In this document: positions 49,404 through 61,310 of the stretch, piece by piece
How positions within the stretch are numbered: position 1 is the first letter of the stretch
Layout: each line of letters opens with the position of its first letter
NCBI RefSeq assembly: GCF_003945595.2
Contig: NW_024104447.1
Span: 682,001 to 746,000 of the forward strand
Length of the DNA: 64,000 bases
Source of the DNA: Pipra filicauda
Lineage: Eukaryota; Chordata; Aves; Passeriformes; Pipridae
Reading direction: 5' to 3'
Program-made: the position numbers and the translations under genes
The notes under the pieces: generated by a model
Database searches by the model: none
What the model saw: only the letters and a program-made list of their open reading frames with translations
What the model was told of the DNA's origin: nothing

Positions 49404-49475
49404 TGTGGATTAACAGTTGGACTCAATGATCTCGGAGGTCTTTTCTAACCTGAATGATTCTGTGATTCTCTGGTC
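49404..49475 (+). mobile_element. CR1 LINE 3' tail, short
   Basis: 'gttggactcaatgatctcgg', 'aggtcttttctaacctgaat' and 'gattctgtgattct' are the last 70 bases of CR1 in sense orientation. Confidence 0.88.
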
Positions 49476-49821
49476 TCTCTGTTGTTATTAACCTGTTTCA
49501 CAGATCCAAAGTCCAGGCTTGGAACAACACTGGGGTTTGACCTGAAGTCAACTCAAATCAAGTGAGAACTGGATTTACATGAGACATCTGCTGCAGAGCA
49601 TGGATATGAAGAACAGATTTAACTTGGGAATGTCTGAAAGTAGCTGAGAGCCCAGTTATGAATTGCTGTCCTTATGGAAACACAGAGCAGAGCAATCAAA
49701 CATTTCTGACTTAACTCCTGTTCGAAATCCAGTGATGGATTAAGTCCTGTGGCTGAAGCTCTCTTATTTCCAGTATCAGACAGGATCTGGAGCTTAACAT
49801 AGTATATGAAAAGAACTGGGA

Positions 49822-49980
49822 TTCAGGATTCCTGTCCCTGAGAGTGTCCAAGGCCAGGTTGGATGGGGCTTGGAGCAACCTGGGCCAGTGGAAGGTGTCC
49901 CTGCCCGTGGCAGGGGGTGGAACGAGGTGAGCTTTAGGGTCTCTTCCCACCCAACCCATTGTGTGATCCTGTGATCTGGG
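49822..49980 (+). mobile_element. CR1 LINE 3' tail
   Basis: Sense blocks 'ccaaggccaggttggatggg', 'gcttggagcaacctgggcca', 'ggaaggtgtccctgcccgtg' and the tail 'tgtgtgatcctgtgatct'. Confidence 0.9.
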
Positions 49981-52324
49981 ATTCCCAACGGGACTCCCTC
50001 AGCTGGCACAGGCAGGGCGTGCTCAGGGCAGGCCCTGCTGAACCAGGGGACCCCTCTGCCATCAGACTTGGGGCAGGCACACCAAGGAGCTCTTACACAG
50101 CCCAGTTCCCAGCCTGGAGCTCTGCTCCCCCACTCCAGATCCTGGAGTCACTCCCTGTTTGCTTTGAGCCAGAGGCGACAGCCCCCAGTTGTGCCTGTGG
50201 CTGGAAAAACATCCCCGAGCTCTGCAGAGCTGGAACTTCCTGATCCAGGCTGAGCTGCCCCTGCAACGCTCACAAAGACACATTATGAAGAAAAGGAGGA
50301 AGCAATGAGGGTTTTTTTTTTTCTCTTGTTGTTGCTTTTTTTAATATCAGCAGCAGAAATCCCAATGCACAGTGCACAAAGACTGGAGGATGTGTCCTAA
50401 GAATCCCTCCCAGAGCCAGCTTGGAAAAGCAGACACTTCCCAGCCAAGATCTGTGGTACTGAGCTACTCAGGGCTGCAGCCACAGCCACGTGTGCCAGGC
50501 TGAGCAACAGCACAGACACACGAGTCCTGAAGGATGTGTTCCTGAGCATCCCCTGGACACCCACAGAATCCTCCAGATCATCCCTGCGTGTGCAGAAATG
50601 TGCCAACAGCACTGGGGATGTTTTCCCCCTCGCACTCGGGGTGAAACCAAACCATTAATGCGCTCAGAGTTTGCCCTTGTTGAAAAATGCACAAATGCAG
50701 AAGTAAAAAACCTGATCCTTATGGAGCAAAAAGCCAGAGGCAGCACACATGAGAGAAAAGGGAAGAGACACATGCACAGACATTGCATTTTTACATCATT
50801 TGCCCATTAACTCATTAGCAGGAAGCAAATTTTATCAGGAAACAAATTCACCCTTGTCTTAGGAAACAGCCAGGGCGCTTCAAGAGCTTTTGAGGCAGAG
50901 GCTGAACCCCAGCAAATGTGTGACCCCCCCACATGTGCAAAAACACTGCTTGCAGTGCACCCCAGGCAAAAAAAATAATAGCTCTTTTGCTGGGAGAAAA
51001 GGAAGGATAATGGTTACTTAGAAAGTGCTCCAGACAAGCTGTCAGGTTGAATTCGGAGAACTGGAGTCTACTCTGGGACAGCGCTGGCTCGGGGTGATCC
51101 CTTGTGAGTTGGGTTTCCTGCCTGCTACAGCTTAAAGACAACGATTCTTTGTTTCCAGTTTTTCTGGTGAAAAAACACACGCCTGCCTCCGAAGAGGGTC
51201 AGGGAGAAAGCAGACAAAACACTAACTCTGGAATTTCAAAGGAAAACAATTTAAAAAAAAGAAAGTATAAAAAGAAAAATCCGAGCGCGCCTGCTACTGT
51301 CTCTCCTGGAATCATAAATCCCTGCTCTGGCCACACAGTGGAAATAAAAGAAGCACTAAAAAAGCCTCCCCTTTTTCTGCTGCGGAGCTAAAAATGGGAT
51401 ATTTCATCACCAGGCACACAAATATCATCGAGAAATGTTTTAGCAAGTACAGACAATGAGGAAGGCACAGACTGCAACTGCTTTTTCTCTGACACCACTG
51501 AAGCCGGAGGGTTTATAACCTTTGCTGTGAAAAGGGGCTGCACTGACACACTCCAAGGAGAGTTTATTGAAACTGGTCAATATTTTTCACATGACAACCT
51601 TTTAGACCTGAAAAATGGCCTTTTCAGGAGAAGAATTTTATGCAGGAATTTGAGAGTGTTTTCCTGTGGGAACTGTGCTCGTACAACCACCCTGCCCACA
51701 CTCTCCGCCCCCCTTTCTCCAGTCTCCCCAACTTTTGAACTTGTCACCCCAAATTGTCACTGAATTTCACAGGTTTTGAAGAGTTCCTACCAATCTGAAG
51801 GAAGCTGTGGGGAAAGAGGAGTGAGTTTGCAGCCCTGATGGTACAAAAAGCAGCTGCACGGACTCGTGTTTTGTGAGGTACCAGAGAATTGGTGTGAGAG
51901 AGATTTTATTGATGCTCCAACATCAGGAAACGCTTCCTTAGGGGCTCGCAATGAACATGAGTACAAAGCCACGGGAACCCACACTGGGTGGATTTCAGGG
52001 CTCACTGGTTTATTTATTTTCTTAAATTTGCCAACAACCCAATAAATCATCCAAGTAAACACACTTTACACCCAAACATGCTTATTGTTCACACAACTGC
52101 CTCTAAAATCCAAACATAAACATGGGATAGCCACAGACTTCAACCTCTAAAATTCATCTCCTCCATCCATATTCATGGATGCACAGATAGATTTCTTCCC
52201 TCTTTGAAAATGCAGGTGGCACATCCATTTTTCCCGTGCTCTGCTTGAATTTGGGTTGGATTTATGAGACTTTGGGCTAGTGCTGGTTTACCACTGATCT
52301 CAGCCAGCTCCAGGAGGCTCAGGG

Positions 52325-52675
52325 GGGACCTTCTCACTCTCTACAATCCCTGACGGGAGGGGGGAGCCGGGGGGGGGGTCGGGCTCTGCTGCCAGGGAAC
52401 AAGGGACAAGATGAGAGGGAACGGCCTCAAGCTGTGCCAGGGGAGGCTCAGGTTGGACATGAGGAGGAATTTCAACACTGAAAGGGTTGTTAAACACTGG
52501 AAGGGGCTGCCCAGGGACGTTTGGAGTGCCCAGCCCTGGAGGTGTCCAAGGAAGGACTGGCCATGGCACTCAGTGCTCTGGGCTGGGGGACAAGGGAGGG
52601 ATGGGGCACAGGGGGGATCCATGGGCTGGGAGGGCTTTTCCAGCCTAAATGATTCTGGGATTCTGTGATTTTCTT
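52325..52675 (+). mobile_element. CR1 LINE 3' fragment, about 350 bp
   Basis: Sense blocks 'ggacaagatgagagggaacg', 'gcctcaagctgtgccagggg', 'ggaggtgtccaaggaaggac' and the tail 'tgattctgggattctgtgat'. The wording differs from the copies at 5746 and 30612, so it looks like another CR1 subfamily. Confidence 0.9.
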
Positions 52676-55599
52676 GCCTTGGTCTGAGCCTGGTGTGTGC
52701 AGAGGGCAGTGCTGGGGGCCAGACCTGCTGAATGCAGCATTTTAGTCGAGATCATACCTGTAACCTGGGGGCAACAGCTCCAGAAATCACTCTGGTGAAT
52801 CCTCACGGGTGACACTGAGCCTTCCTTCCCCCCACTCTGCCACCTCACTGCACTGCCCCCACTTCCCTGGGCAGCAGCACATGTTAAAAGCACCCCACAC
52901 ACCCCAGGCACTGCCACAGGCCTGTTTGCAGATGTAGAACTCCACACAGCAACACTCCACGACTCTGCCTCTGCCCTACCTGGGTTCAACCCCTGCACAG
53001 CCTTCTAGACATTAAACATGGGAATTGCACAGCCTTCTAAACACGGGAATTACACAGCCCCTGAACACTCATAGCAAGCACAGACCTCTAAAATGTGCTG
53101 GAGGGAGGCCAGAGTGCTCAGAGCCACCTGGGACACAGCCCTGTGGCCTCTGAATGTTGTTGTGTGTGAATATACTTTCCATCTCCCCATGGAAACCTAC
53201 TGGAATGACACCATTCTGCAGCAGAGCAATTTAAATCTCCCTGGACTCACAGATGATGTGGCTCAGATTCTTGTCCTGTGTCTCCAGTACCTGCAGTAGG
53301 TCAGTCATTGCTCCAAACAGGCACAGAAAATGAAACAGCCCCTCTCTCCACTGGGGAGCTGGGAGGGGGACACAAATCTTTCCATTCAGCAACGTTACAC
53401 TTCCCAGAAAATTGCTCTCTAGCCAAAAATTCCTGGTGATTTTCATTAGGGCAATTTATTTCTCCCAGGCAGCTGAAGACAATTTGTCCCAATGATGCTA
53501 AATGCCATCCTTTGGGGTGTTTATGGGGCTGAGAGGAGAGGATGCTCAGGCAGCCAGAGTCCTCTGGCCACCCCCAGGTCTGTACCTGGCTGCTGGGAGA
53601 GCACAGCTCGGCTGCCTCGTGCCCCAGCCGAGGAAGTTTCTGGAAGCAGTTTCTGGAGGCAGTGGCTGGAGCAGTTTAGCTCCCCCACAGCAGTGCTGCA
53701 GGTCCTGCTGTTTGCAGAGCTGGCACTGCAGAGGAGAAGTGAGAGGGTAGAAAATAGAAGGGAAAAAGGGAGTAAAGTCTGCAGCTGCAGGCAGCCAAGG
53801 CAGCTCTGTGTGCAGAGCCAGGGCACGAAACCAGCCCTGGGCCAGCTGTGGGACACGGGCCAAGGGCTCCTGGGGGCACCACCCCGCTGCCCTGCTCTGT
53901 CTGGAACAATCTGGGAGCCCTGTGCTGCATCTGGAACATCTGCAGCTGTCTGGGCTGCAGCTGCAGCCCGGCTTTGGCCATGGAGGTTGTTTGTTCCCAG
54001 CCATGCCTGGGATGTGAGTGTACAGCAGTGTCAGTACATGCACAGCGTGGGGCTCTCCCTGCAACCTGCACAGCCACGTTGTTGACATCACTGGTGGGAG
54101 CTCAGAAAAATTACAGGAGGAGTGAAGCAAACGGTATTTTTTTCCTCTCTCTAACGTTTCTTGTGCTATTTCATCACATCCTCCTGCTTTGGAATCCTCA
54201 AGGGAAGGTGGTTAGAAAAATTTGTCTGGTTTTATTCACAGGCATAGAGAGAAGAAGTATTTACAGGATTAGTAGATTCAAGACGCATGGACATAAAGGA
54301 AAATGTTTAATCTTTTGAGAGGTTAACTTATAAAAAAATCACGATTTTTAACCTGAAATTTCTTTTCCAAAAATGACAGCATCATCCTGATGTGGGCCCA
54401 TTGAAAAGCCTTAAAAGGAAGCAAGGAAAATCTTGTTGCCTGATGGACTAGACCAAGGCTGAGGAATTACAAGCCCAGTTTTATGTTCATTACGAGTTTC
54501 TTCTGTGATATTGGATGAGACACTACATTCTGCTCCCCCAACTCCTTACCTGTCAGCCTGTCATGTTCTCCTGCCTCTTACCCTGCCATCTTATCTCACC
54601 AATAACATTTGGAGCATGAATCAGTGGGTTGAAGTGGGGCAGTTGATCCCACAGCAGATTCAACATCGAAGGAACAACGAGGAAAGGAAGAAACAGGAGA
54701 GGAATAGATGGGATTTCAGCATTTCTGTGTAGCTCTTAATTTTTATTTGGCTGCCCCGTGGGTGTGCTCAGTCCTTTATTGCCACAGGATGAAAGTACCA
54801 TGGGAAGTTCAGAACCCCAGGCTGACAGAAAGCAACCCAACCTCTGCTGGCAGCACTAAAGGGACACCCCGGGGGCCAGTAAAAGTAAAGGGGAGGAACT
54901 CTTCTCCCCTCAAATTTCTTTCAGCCTGAGTGACTCAAGGCCCAAGTCACGGAGATAAAAGGTTTAAGAAATTCAGAGAAGTGCAATTTTATTCAGAGCA
55001 TTTCTCTTTAATTAAAAAAAACCAAATTGTGTTTTTTTTCTCTTTATTTTTAGCAACCACCTGGCCTGAGACAGACAGAGCAGAGGGTTGGGGGTGTTTA
55101 GGGGGAATTGTGGAGGAGCACGTGTGTGCTTTATTCACCCAGGAGCAGGCCCAGCTCTTATCAGTTCTAAATAGACTGTCAGTGGCAAGGCAGTCCCAGC
55201 AGAGCCTGAAGGGCTTTGTCTCTGTAATATCCCAGGTTTTATCAATCAGTGCCTGTCTCAGCAGAGAGAACAGGGAACACACAGCTCAAGTGGATATTTA
55301 CAGGCTGCACAAAAGGAGCTGTTGGAAAAACCAGCCCTGATGTCGTGTGCAGGGTCCAAGACAGATGTTGGAGATGAAATGCAAGGGGAAAGAAGGGCTG
55401 GCTGGGAGAGCAGCAAGTCGAGGAGGGAGCCAGACACTCCATGCAGGAGCTTGTTAAATGTGGGAGCTGTTTGCTGCAGCCTTTCAGGGAAATGGCAGCT
55501 TTTGTCTCTCCAGCTGCTTAAATAAAAGAACCTCTGCCTTTCCCCACTATTCTTCGAAATGCAAAATTGTGGCTCGTCCATGAAGATGAGTTTTCTTGA

Positions 55600-55725
55600 A
55601 AATCATATATGTGTTTATATAAAATATATAAATATCTATTTATGTAATATTTATACACAAATATATAAAAATAAATATGTCTATAAATATATGTGTGTAT
55701 AAACACCCATGAGGGTGTTTATATA
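55600..55725. repeat. AT-rich low-complexity tract
   Basis: Degenerate (TATA/TAAA)n run with 'atatataaatatctatttat'-like words. It is non-coding, and the minus-strand Tyr/Ile-rich frame is an artefact. Confidence 0.8.
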
Positions 55726-56057
55726 TGAGGTGAGGAGATTGGGCACAGGAGGAGGCTGGTCCTAGGGGGGTTATCTCACAGACATGACACTGCACACTTG
55801 TCCCAGAAACTTTTCAAATGAGGAGCTGAACACAGTGCAGGGAACAAGCCCAACGTTCCTGCAGCTGCACAAAGGCAAAGGAAGACCAAGCCCAAAGGCT
55901 CCCAGTCCTACACAGTGAGTTATAAACTCCTACAAGTGAGTTATGGAGCACAAGAGCAGATTTTTACTCTTTTTTCACCCTATTTGGCCTTTATCAATTC
56001 GACTGGGACTTGTTGTCTTATGTAGGCAGGGGTTGTGCAGCACCACGTGTGTCTCTG

Positions 56058-56132
56058 CGCGTGGCAGTGCATTGGAATGAGATGACCCTTGAGGTCCCTT
56101 CCAACTCAAACCAGCCTGGGATTCTCTGATCA
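56058..56132 (+). mobile_element. CR1 LINE 3' tail, short
   Basis: 'tgacccttgaggtcccttcc', 'aactcaaaccagcctgggat' and 'tctctgat' form a truncated sense tail. Confidence 0.85.
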
Positions 56133-56879
56133 CACCCATCACACCAACTCTCACAACTTTAGCATGACTGAGAATCCAGTTTGTCCTTAAAAACAAGAAA
56201 AAGGAGCAGGACTGGAGCTGCAGAAGATAACCTGAGACACCTGCCTGAAGGACACACGACCAACTCAAAAGCCTGAAGAAACCTCTTGAGTGTTAACTTT
56301 GAAACTTCAAGGTTTACATCATCAGAATTTCTAACAGATTAAAAAAAAATGGGGTGGTTTGAAAAAAGAAAATCCAAATGTTCCAAAATGGAAGTGTCAG
56401 AAAGGTACATTTGTTCTTCCTTGCTGCTTGAAACCAGATTCCTGGGTGGGTTTGGAATACCTGAGTGGCCTTTAGTCAGGAATGGACGTTATGGTGGGAA
56501 GATAAACTCAGATAAACTACAGACTCAGAGACAAACAGTGTGTCTGGCTGTGCATCTGAGATTTGGAACTGTTTCCCATCCAGAGCAGAAACTATGCCAT
56601 CAGTTCAGCAGCTCAGCAGCACACAGTGTGACAGTGACAGACACACCTTTTCTGCCACGGTGTTGGCTGGCCCAGCAGAGATGGGATTTCCACCATTGGA
56701 ATTGGGCTGAAAACTGCCACTTTCTCTATTTATTTAATTATTCTATTGAAATGCTGTGCAGGCAGAGCAGAGCAGAACGTTTTCGCACCAGGGTTATTAT
56801 ATAAAAGGTCTAGTTTTAACCCAGTCAAAGCCATCATGAGAGCACAGGGAGGCAGGACATTCATATGCAAAACACTGAC

Positions 56880-56948
56880 CTTCTTTGGTGGCAAGACGTG
56901 AGGAGGGTTCTGTGTGGGATGGAGTGTTGTAGACCAGCAGTGAGCTAC
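56880..56948 (-). CDS. FLI1: FLI1 69-nt exon after the Pointed domain (SSLLVYNTPSHTEPSSRLATKE)
   Basis: It aligns with human [22 protein letters not shown] and links the Pointed domain to the variable linker. The acceptor is tttcctcacag at 56949 and the donor is gaaggtcagt. The first two bases complete a Ser with the A left by the Pointed exon, and the final G opens the Gly/Asp codon of the next. Relative to the human start of this exon there is one extra codon (AGC), giving R-E-S-S-S-L-L-V. This part of the protein is expected to be flexible. Confidence 0.94.
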
Positions 56949-58546
56949 CTGTGAGGAAAAGAAAAGGAATTATTGCAGCTTGAACGTGCTCTGCCATGGG
57001 GAACCATGAAGGCAGGGAGGAAATGCTGTCATTGGGACCCAAAGACCAAATTTTTCAGCCAATTAGGCACATATTTTCTATGGAATTCTTCTAAAAGCTT
57101 GGGAGCTATATGTCCCACACGTGCTGCTGTTTCTCTGCTTGCACAAAATAAAGACATTTGTGTCCTTCACTGAGCACCTCGATGTCCCCTGTTGAAAACT
57201 GATATAAAAGCTGAGCTTGTCCAGCCCATTTATCCAGGTACATTATCTGTCCCAGCAGAGCCTCTAGAAGTGACTGTGGCACAGATTGTATTGCAGGATA
57301 AGGAAGGAGCTTTTTTCTCTCTGGCTGTGATAGAGAAATTTCCTGTTTGAGGAACATACAGTAGAAAAGCCATGAATTGCACTGTCAGGACCTGGCCATT
57401 TTTAGAGTGTCACATGCTTGGTTTGGGGCCAGAAGCTGCACAAACCTCACTGGTATTCCAGCATCTCCCATGCCCTGGGGATTTTGAAAGTTTTCTTGGT
57501 TCAGAGTGGCCTTTCCATCCAGCCCCACTTGACACACAACTATTCAAGAGCAGCACAAAAAAGAACCCATTGGAAGGGTCTCTGTTTTGCTCAGTCTGGG
57601 GTGGAAATGTTGTTTTCTGAGCATTTTACTTTGGTTCTCCTGGAAACTCTCCTGGAAATAGAGGAAGAGACCCTGTGAGTTCTTAGAAGTCAGCATGTAA
57701 TGCACATTTCATGGTTGTTCTGGTTATATGTGTTTACATAATCTTCCAAGCTCATCTTTCCTCCAGTTCCTTGGAAAAGTTTCTGCTGCATTAGGCTGTG
57801 ACATCCCTACCAAGGCAGAGGTCCTTGTTTGTAGGGACTCACGGTGGGAACTGGAGCAGGCACCAATCCTGCTGTGGAAAGTGCTTTTCCAGACCCTTTC
57901 TGCTTTTCAGATCCCCCCAGCCCCTGTGCAGTGAGATTCTGTCCCATGGAAGGTGCTCAGTCCTGAGCACCACATAACAATCAATGCAGAATCCCAATGT
58001 CTGTGCTGGCCTGAGCACCCCAGGGCCTGTGGCAGGGCCAGGAACACCTCTGGGTCCTACAGTACCCAGATTAGGATCTTGGGACTGGGCCCTGCAGTCT
58101 CCACATTCCTCTAATCCACATGATCCCAGGTAGCCCTGACCTCACTTGCCCCTCAGTATCCCAGTGTGTCCTGCTTTCCTGTGGGAGCTGAGGATCAGGC
58201 TGCCAGAACTGAGAGCCATTGCAGGTGCTGGATCCTCCTGGCCCTCTGCCCTCCGTTCCTATGGATTCCTTTCCTTCCCCAAATGCAAACAGAGCCAAGG
58301 ACAGCATTCACACAGAGGCAGAAGGGGCTGTAAAACAAAGCCTGGAGGGTGGATTCTACCAGGTGCTGCAAGATGGGATGTTTCGAAAGGCCACGACGGA
58401 TAACAAGGTGAAGTGGGAGGTAAAGAGCTCAAAGGGATCCCAAGGGCACCTTGGCTGGGAAAGCTGGGACAGCCAAAGATTGGCTTCAGTATTTAGAGAG
58501 GTTTGCTGCCCTTTTGATGCTGCTGGAGGTGTTGGAGCAGCTTTGT

Positions 58547-58693
58547 CCACAGAACTCATGTTCTCATGCACAGAAGTCACGTTCTCATCCACAGAACTTG
58601 TGTTCTCATGCACAGAACTCGTGTTCTCATCCACAGAACTCGTGTTCCCATCCACAGAACTCGTGTTCCCATCCACAGAACTCATGTTCTCAT
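58547..58693. repeat. 21-bp tandem repeat, 7 units
   Basis: Units of 21 bp (ccacagaactcgtgttcccat and variants) start at 58547 and recur every 21 bases seven times without indel. Each unit contains the inverted pair gaac/gttc around four bases. The period equals seven codons, so open frames on both strands show heptapeptide repeats. Nothing else supports coding. Confidence 0.95.
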
Positions 58694-61239
58694 CAGTGGT
58701 TTCTGGCTTTGGCATTTCTTTCTTGAATATCTGTGGGGAAACTCCTGCTCACCCCTCTCTGCTTTTCAGGGTATATTAAGGAACCCTGAGTGCAACCCCC
58801 AGCGCAGCCCGGCCCTGCCAGACAGGGCAGTGCTGGGGAATTCGGGAACAGGCTTTCCTATGACTGAATAGGCTGCAAATGCCTGGTTGCAGGAGGAGGT
58901 GGGGGCGGGGTGATGAATAGCCGCGAACAAGCCGGTGCGATCGACTTTTAGCTACTTTAGGCAAAAAAATGCACCCCAAGCCACTGGAAAGGGCCGGCGC
59001 CTCCCCCAGTTTAATTGCTAAAAGTTCTCACCTTTGCCCGGCAGTCTGAGGTTTCTGGTGGGAACACCACAGAAAGGGAAATGTGTTTCCTATTAAGGGT
59101 TTCGATGAAGGAGGAAAAGAGAGAAAGGCACAGACAGCTCAGGACAGAGGGAAGCAGACAGACAGACAGAGGCCAGGCTGCTCCCTCACGCACTCCTTGG
59201 GCAAAGCTTTGGCTGGGATGAATTTTGGGTTTGTTCTTATTGCCCCTCACTGGGGGTGTGACCCCGGAGATTAGAGCAGATTTTTCTGGTGTTATCAATA
59301 CAGTCTCCTATAATTAATATTAAATATTTACCTTGTGGTTCCCCCTACCTTTCCCTTTCTTTTATTTCCCTTGCATTAATTACAAAGGAAGGTGGAGAAG
59401 GACTGAAAACCAGAGCAGGAGAGGTTTTTCCCTGTAAAACCTTCCCTCTCACGAGGCAGCTCATCCTTCTGAGGTGCAGGAACATCTCAGTTTCACAGTC
59501 TTGGGGTCTATTTAATCAAAAAGTCTTTTTTCTCCTCCCTTTCTGAAAGCCCCATGGCCTTCCCTCCACAGCTCCTGGTACAACCCAGGTTCTGCTGCAT
59601 TTAGCAGGATAGTTTTCTTTGGCATTAATACATGGCTTGAAACCACCAGGCAGATTTCTGCTTCTCACCACAGTCTCCTTCTTTCCCCTTCAAGCTCTTT
59701 TTATTTGTAGACCCCACACACTGACCCCCATCACCAGGGAGGTGACAGCTCGGGCTTCTTTTGATCTTCATCCCAAACAGAGCATGGAAACATTAAATCC
59801 CCCTTCCCACTGGCTGCCTGGAGAAGATTCACCAGGCAGAACGTGTTTGAAAAAGATCAGTCAGCCTGGAATCCCAAGGTGTGCTGGGATAAACAAAGAG
59901 AAGGAAAAACAGGGTATGGCTTCCCAATTTTGGAGAGACAACTGGGAAAAACATATAAAGAAAGATGATTGTTTGGAGAGGATGGACAGTAAGTTCCCTG
60001 AAAAAACTACTGGGATGCTTTGAGAGGCTCCAAAGAATGGAGAGTGCTGCAGAACTGGGGCTGGAGTCTGAAATCTCCCAAAGATCAGAGCCACCGGAAT
60101 TCCTGACTCCTTCAATAGCAAAGGAAACAGGAAACAACTGCACCATTCTGATCCAGACCTAAGTGCTGCCTGGAGACTGAAGGTGATTGATATGAGTTTG
60201 GTTTAGTCTTGGCTATATTAAGTAGCTCACCTGAACCTTCTATCTCCAAAACTAAGACTGAGCTTTTGTTGTGGTCTTGCAGATGTTACTGGTTTATCTT
60301 TTCTATCTGGACTCAGATGTGCCAAAATAAGGTACTTCATAGGCAGCTTTAAGAACGTTTTCACCCTGATCAGGAGGGTAAAATGCTGAAAACCGTCTGA
60401 GGAAGCTCATTTTGAAGGACTCTCCCTGCCTGGAGAGCAAACAGGCTCAGAAAGTTCAGAGCAGCTTTGATTCTTGGAAAACAAACACTAAAGTTGAGGA
60501 CCCACTGGCCTCACATACCCAGTGTTGCACCTTGAGAGGATGAACACTTTTCAGGAGAGGGACTGGGCAGAGGTAATTGAGCCTGTGGGTCTGCAACCTC
60601 CCCAGATTCTCCTGTGTTTGTTGCCATCACATATGCCCCACCCTGAGCAGGAGCAGAGCTGGGTGTCTCTGGAACAACCAACCTTCCAGAGGGGGAAAAG
60701 TGATGAAAAAGCAGCCCATCTCCCCATGGCACTGAGCTCAGAGCTCGGCACTAAACATCCGCTGGAAGCCAGGCTGGAAAAACAATCAGCTCCTTTGGAA
60801 GGCGTTACTCCGGGAGGGAGTTAACAGCGATCCCCACTCCAGACTGTCGTTAGCCTGGGAACAGCTGCAGGGAAAGGAATGCTCCTGGAGGCTGCCCGGC
60901 CCCAGGCACACAGGAGCTGCTTTAGCAAGGACAGCACTCCATGATGTCTGAGCACAGCGAGATCTCTAATCAGAAAAGCTGGGCATGCACTGGGATTGAA
61001 CCCTCCTTTCCAGGTGAAAAGGGAATAAAGGATTTGCCCGAATCCAGCAAAGTTGCTGGGGTTTTGCACTGGCCCAAGAGCACAGAAATCACGGTAGGTA
61101 CTCCCCTGGCAGGATGTTATATTTTATGATCATTGTTGCAGCAAATGCAGCAGGGCTCCCTCGAGCCCTCGTGGGAGACAGGAGGCACAATCCTGCTCCA
61201 CAGGCTTCCCATGTCCATGGATGAGACCAATGGGAGGCA

Positions 61240-61310
61240 GGAGGACTGGGCCCATTTTGCAGAAAGTAAAACTGAGGCCCAGAGGAACTGAGGCAGAAGA
61301 TTATTCCTCC
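61240..61310 (+). repeat. Possible MIR-like SINE core
   Basis: 'cccattttgcagaaagtaaa' followed by 'actgaggcccagaggaact' matches the well-known MIR phrase 'ccattttacagatgaggaaa ctgaggcccagagaggt'. Old and diverged. Confidence 0.55.

Larger units (their letters stand above)
42989..56879 (-). other. FLI1: Large FLI1 intron (13.9 kb)
   Basis: Between the gtcagt donor at 56879 and the acceptor at 42989. It contains three tandem repeats (43490-43770, 44095-44420 and AT-rich 55600-55720), CR1 copies (49404, 49822, 52325, 56058), a GA-rich run (43855-43910) and an old SINE-like stretch (46160-46300). No additional FLI1 exon or nested gene was recognised. Confidence 0.85.

Noticed and set aside
58219..58871. 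Heptapeptide-repeat frames (186 and 119 codons)
   Set aside because: The 21-bp repeat is in codon phase by chance. There are no splice sites, no homologue, and it is open on both strands.
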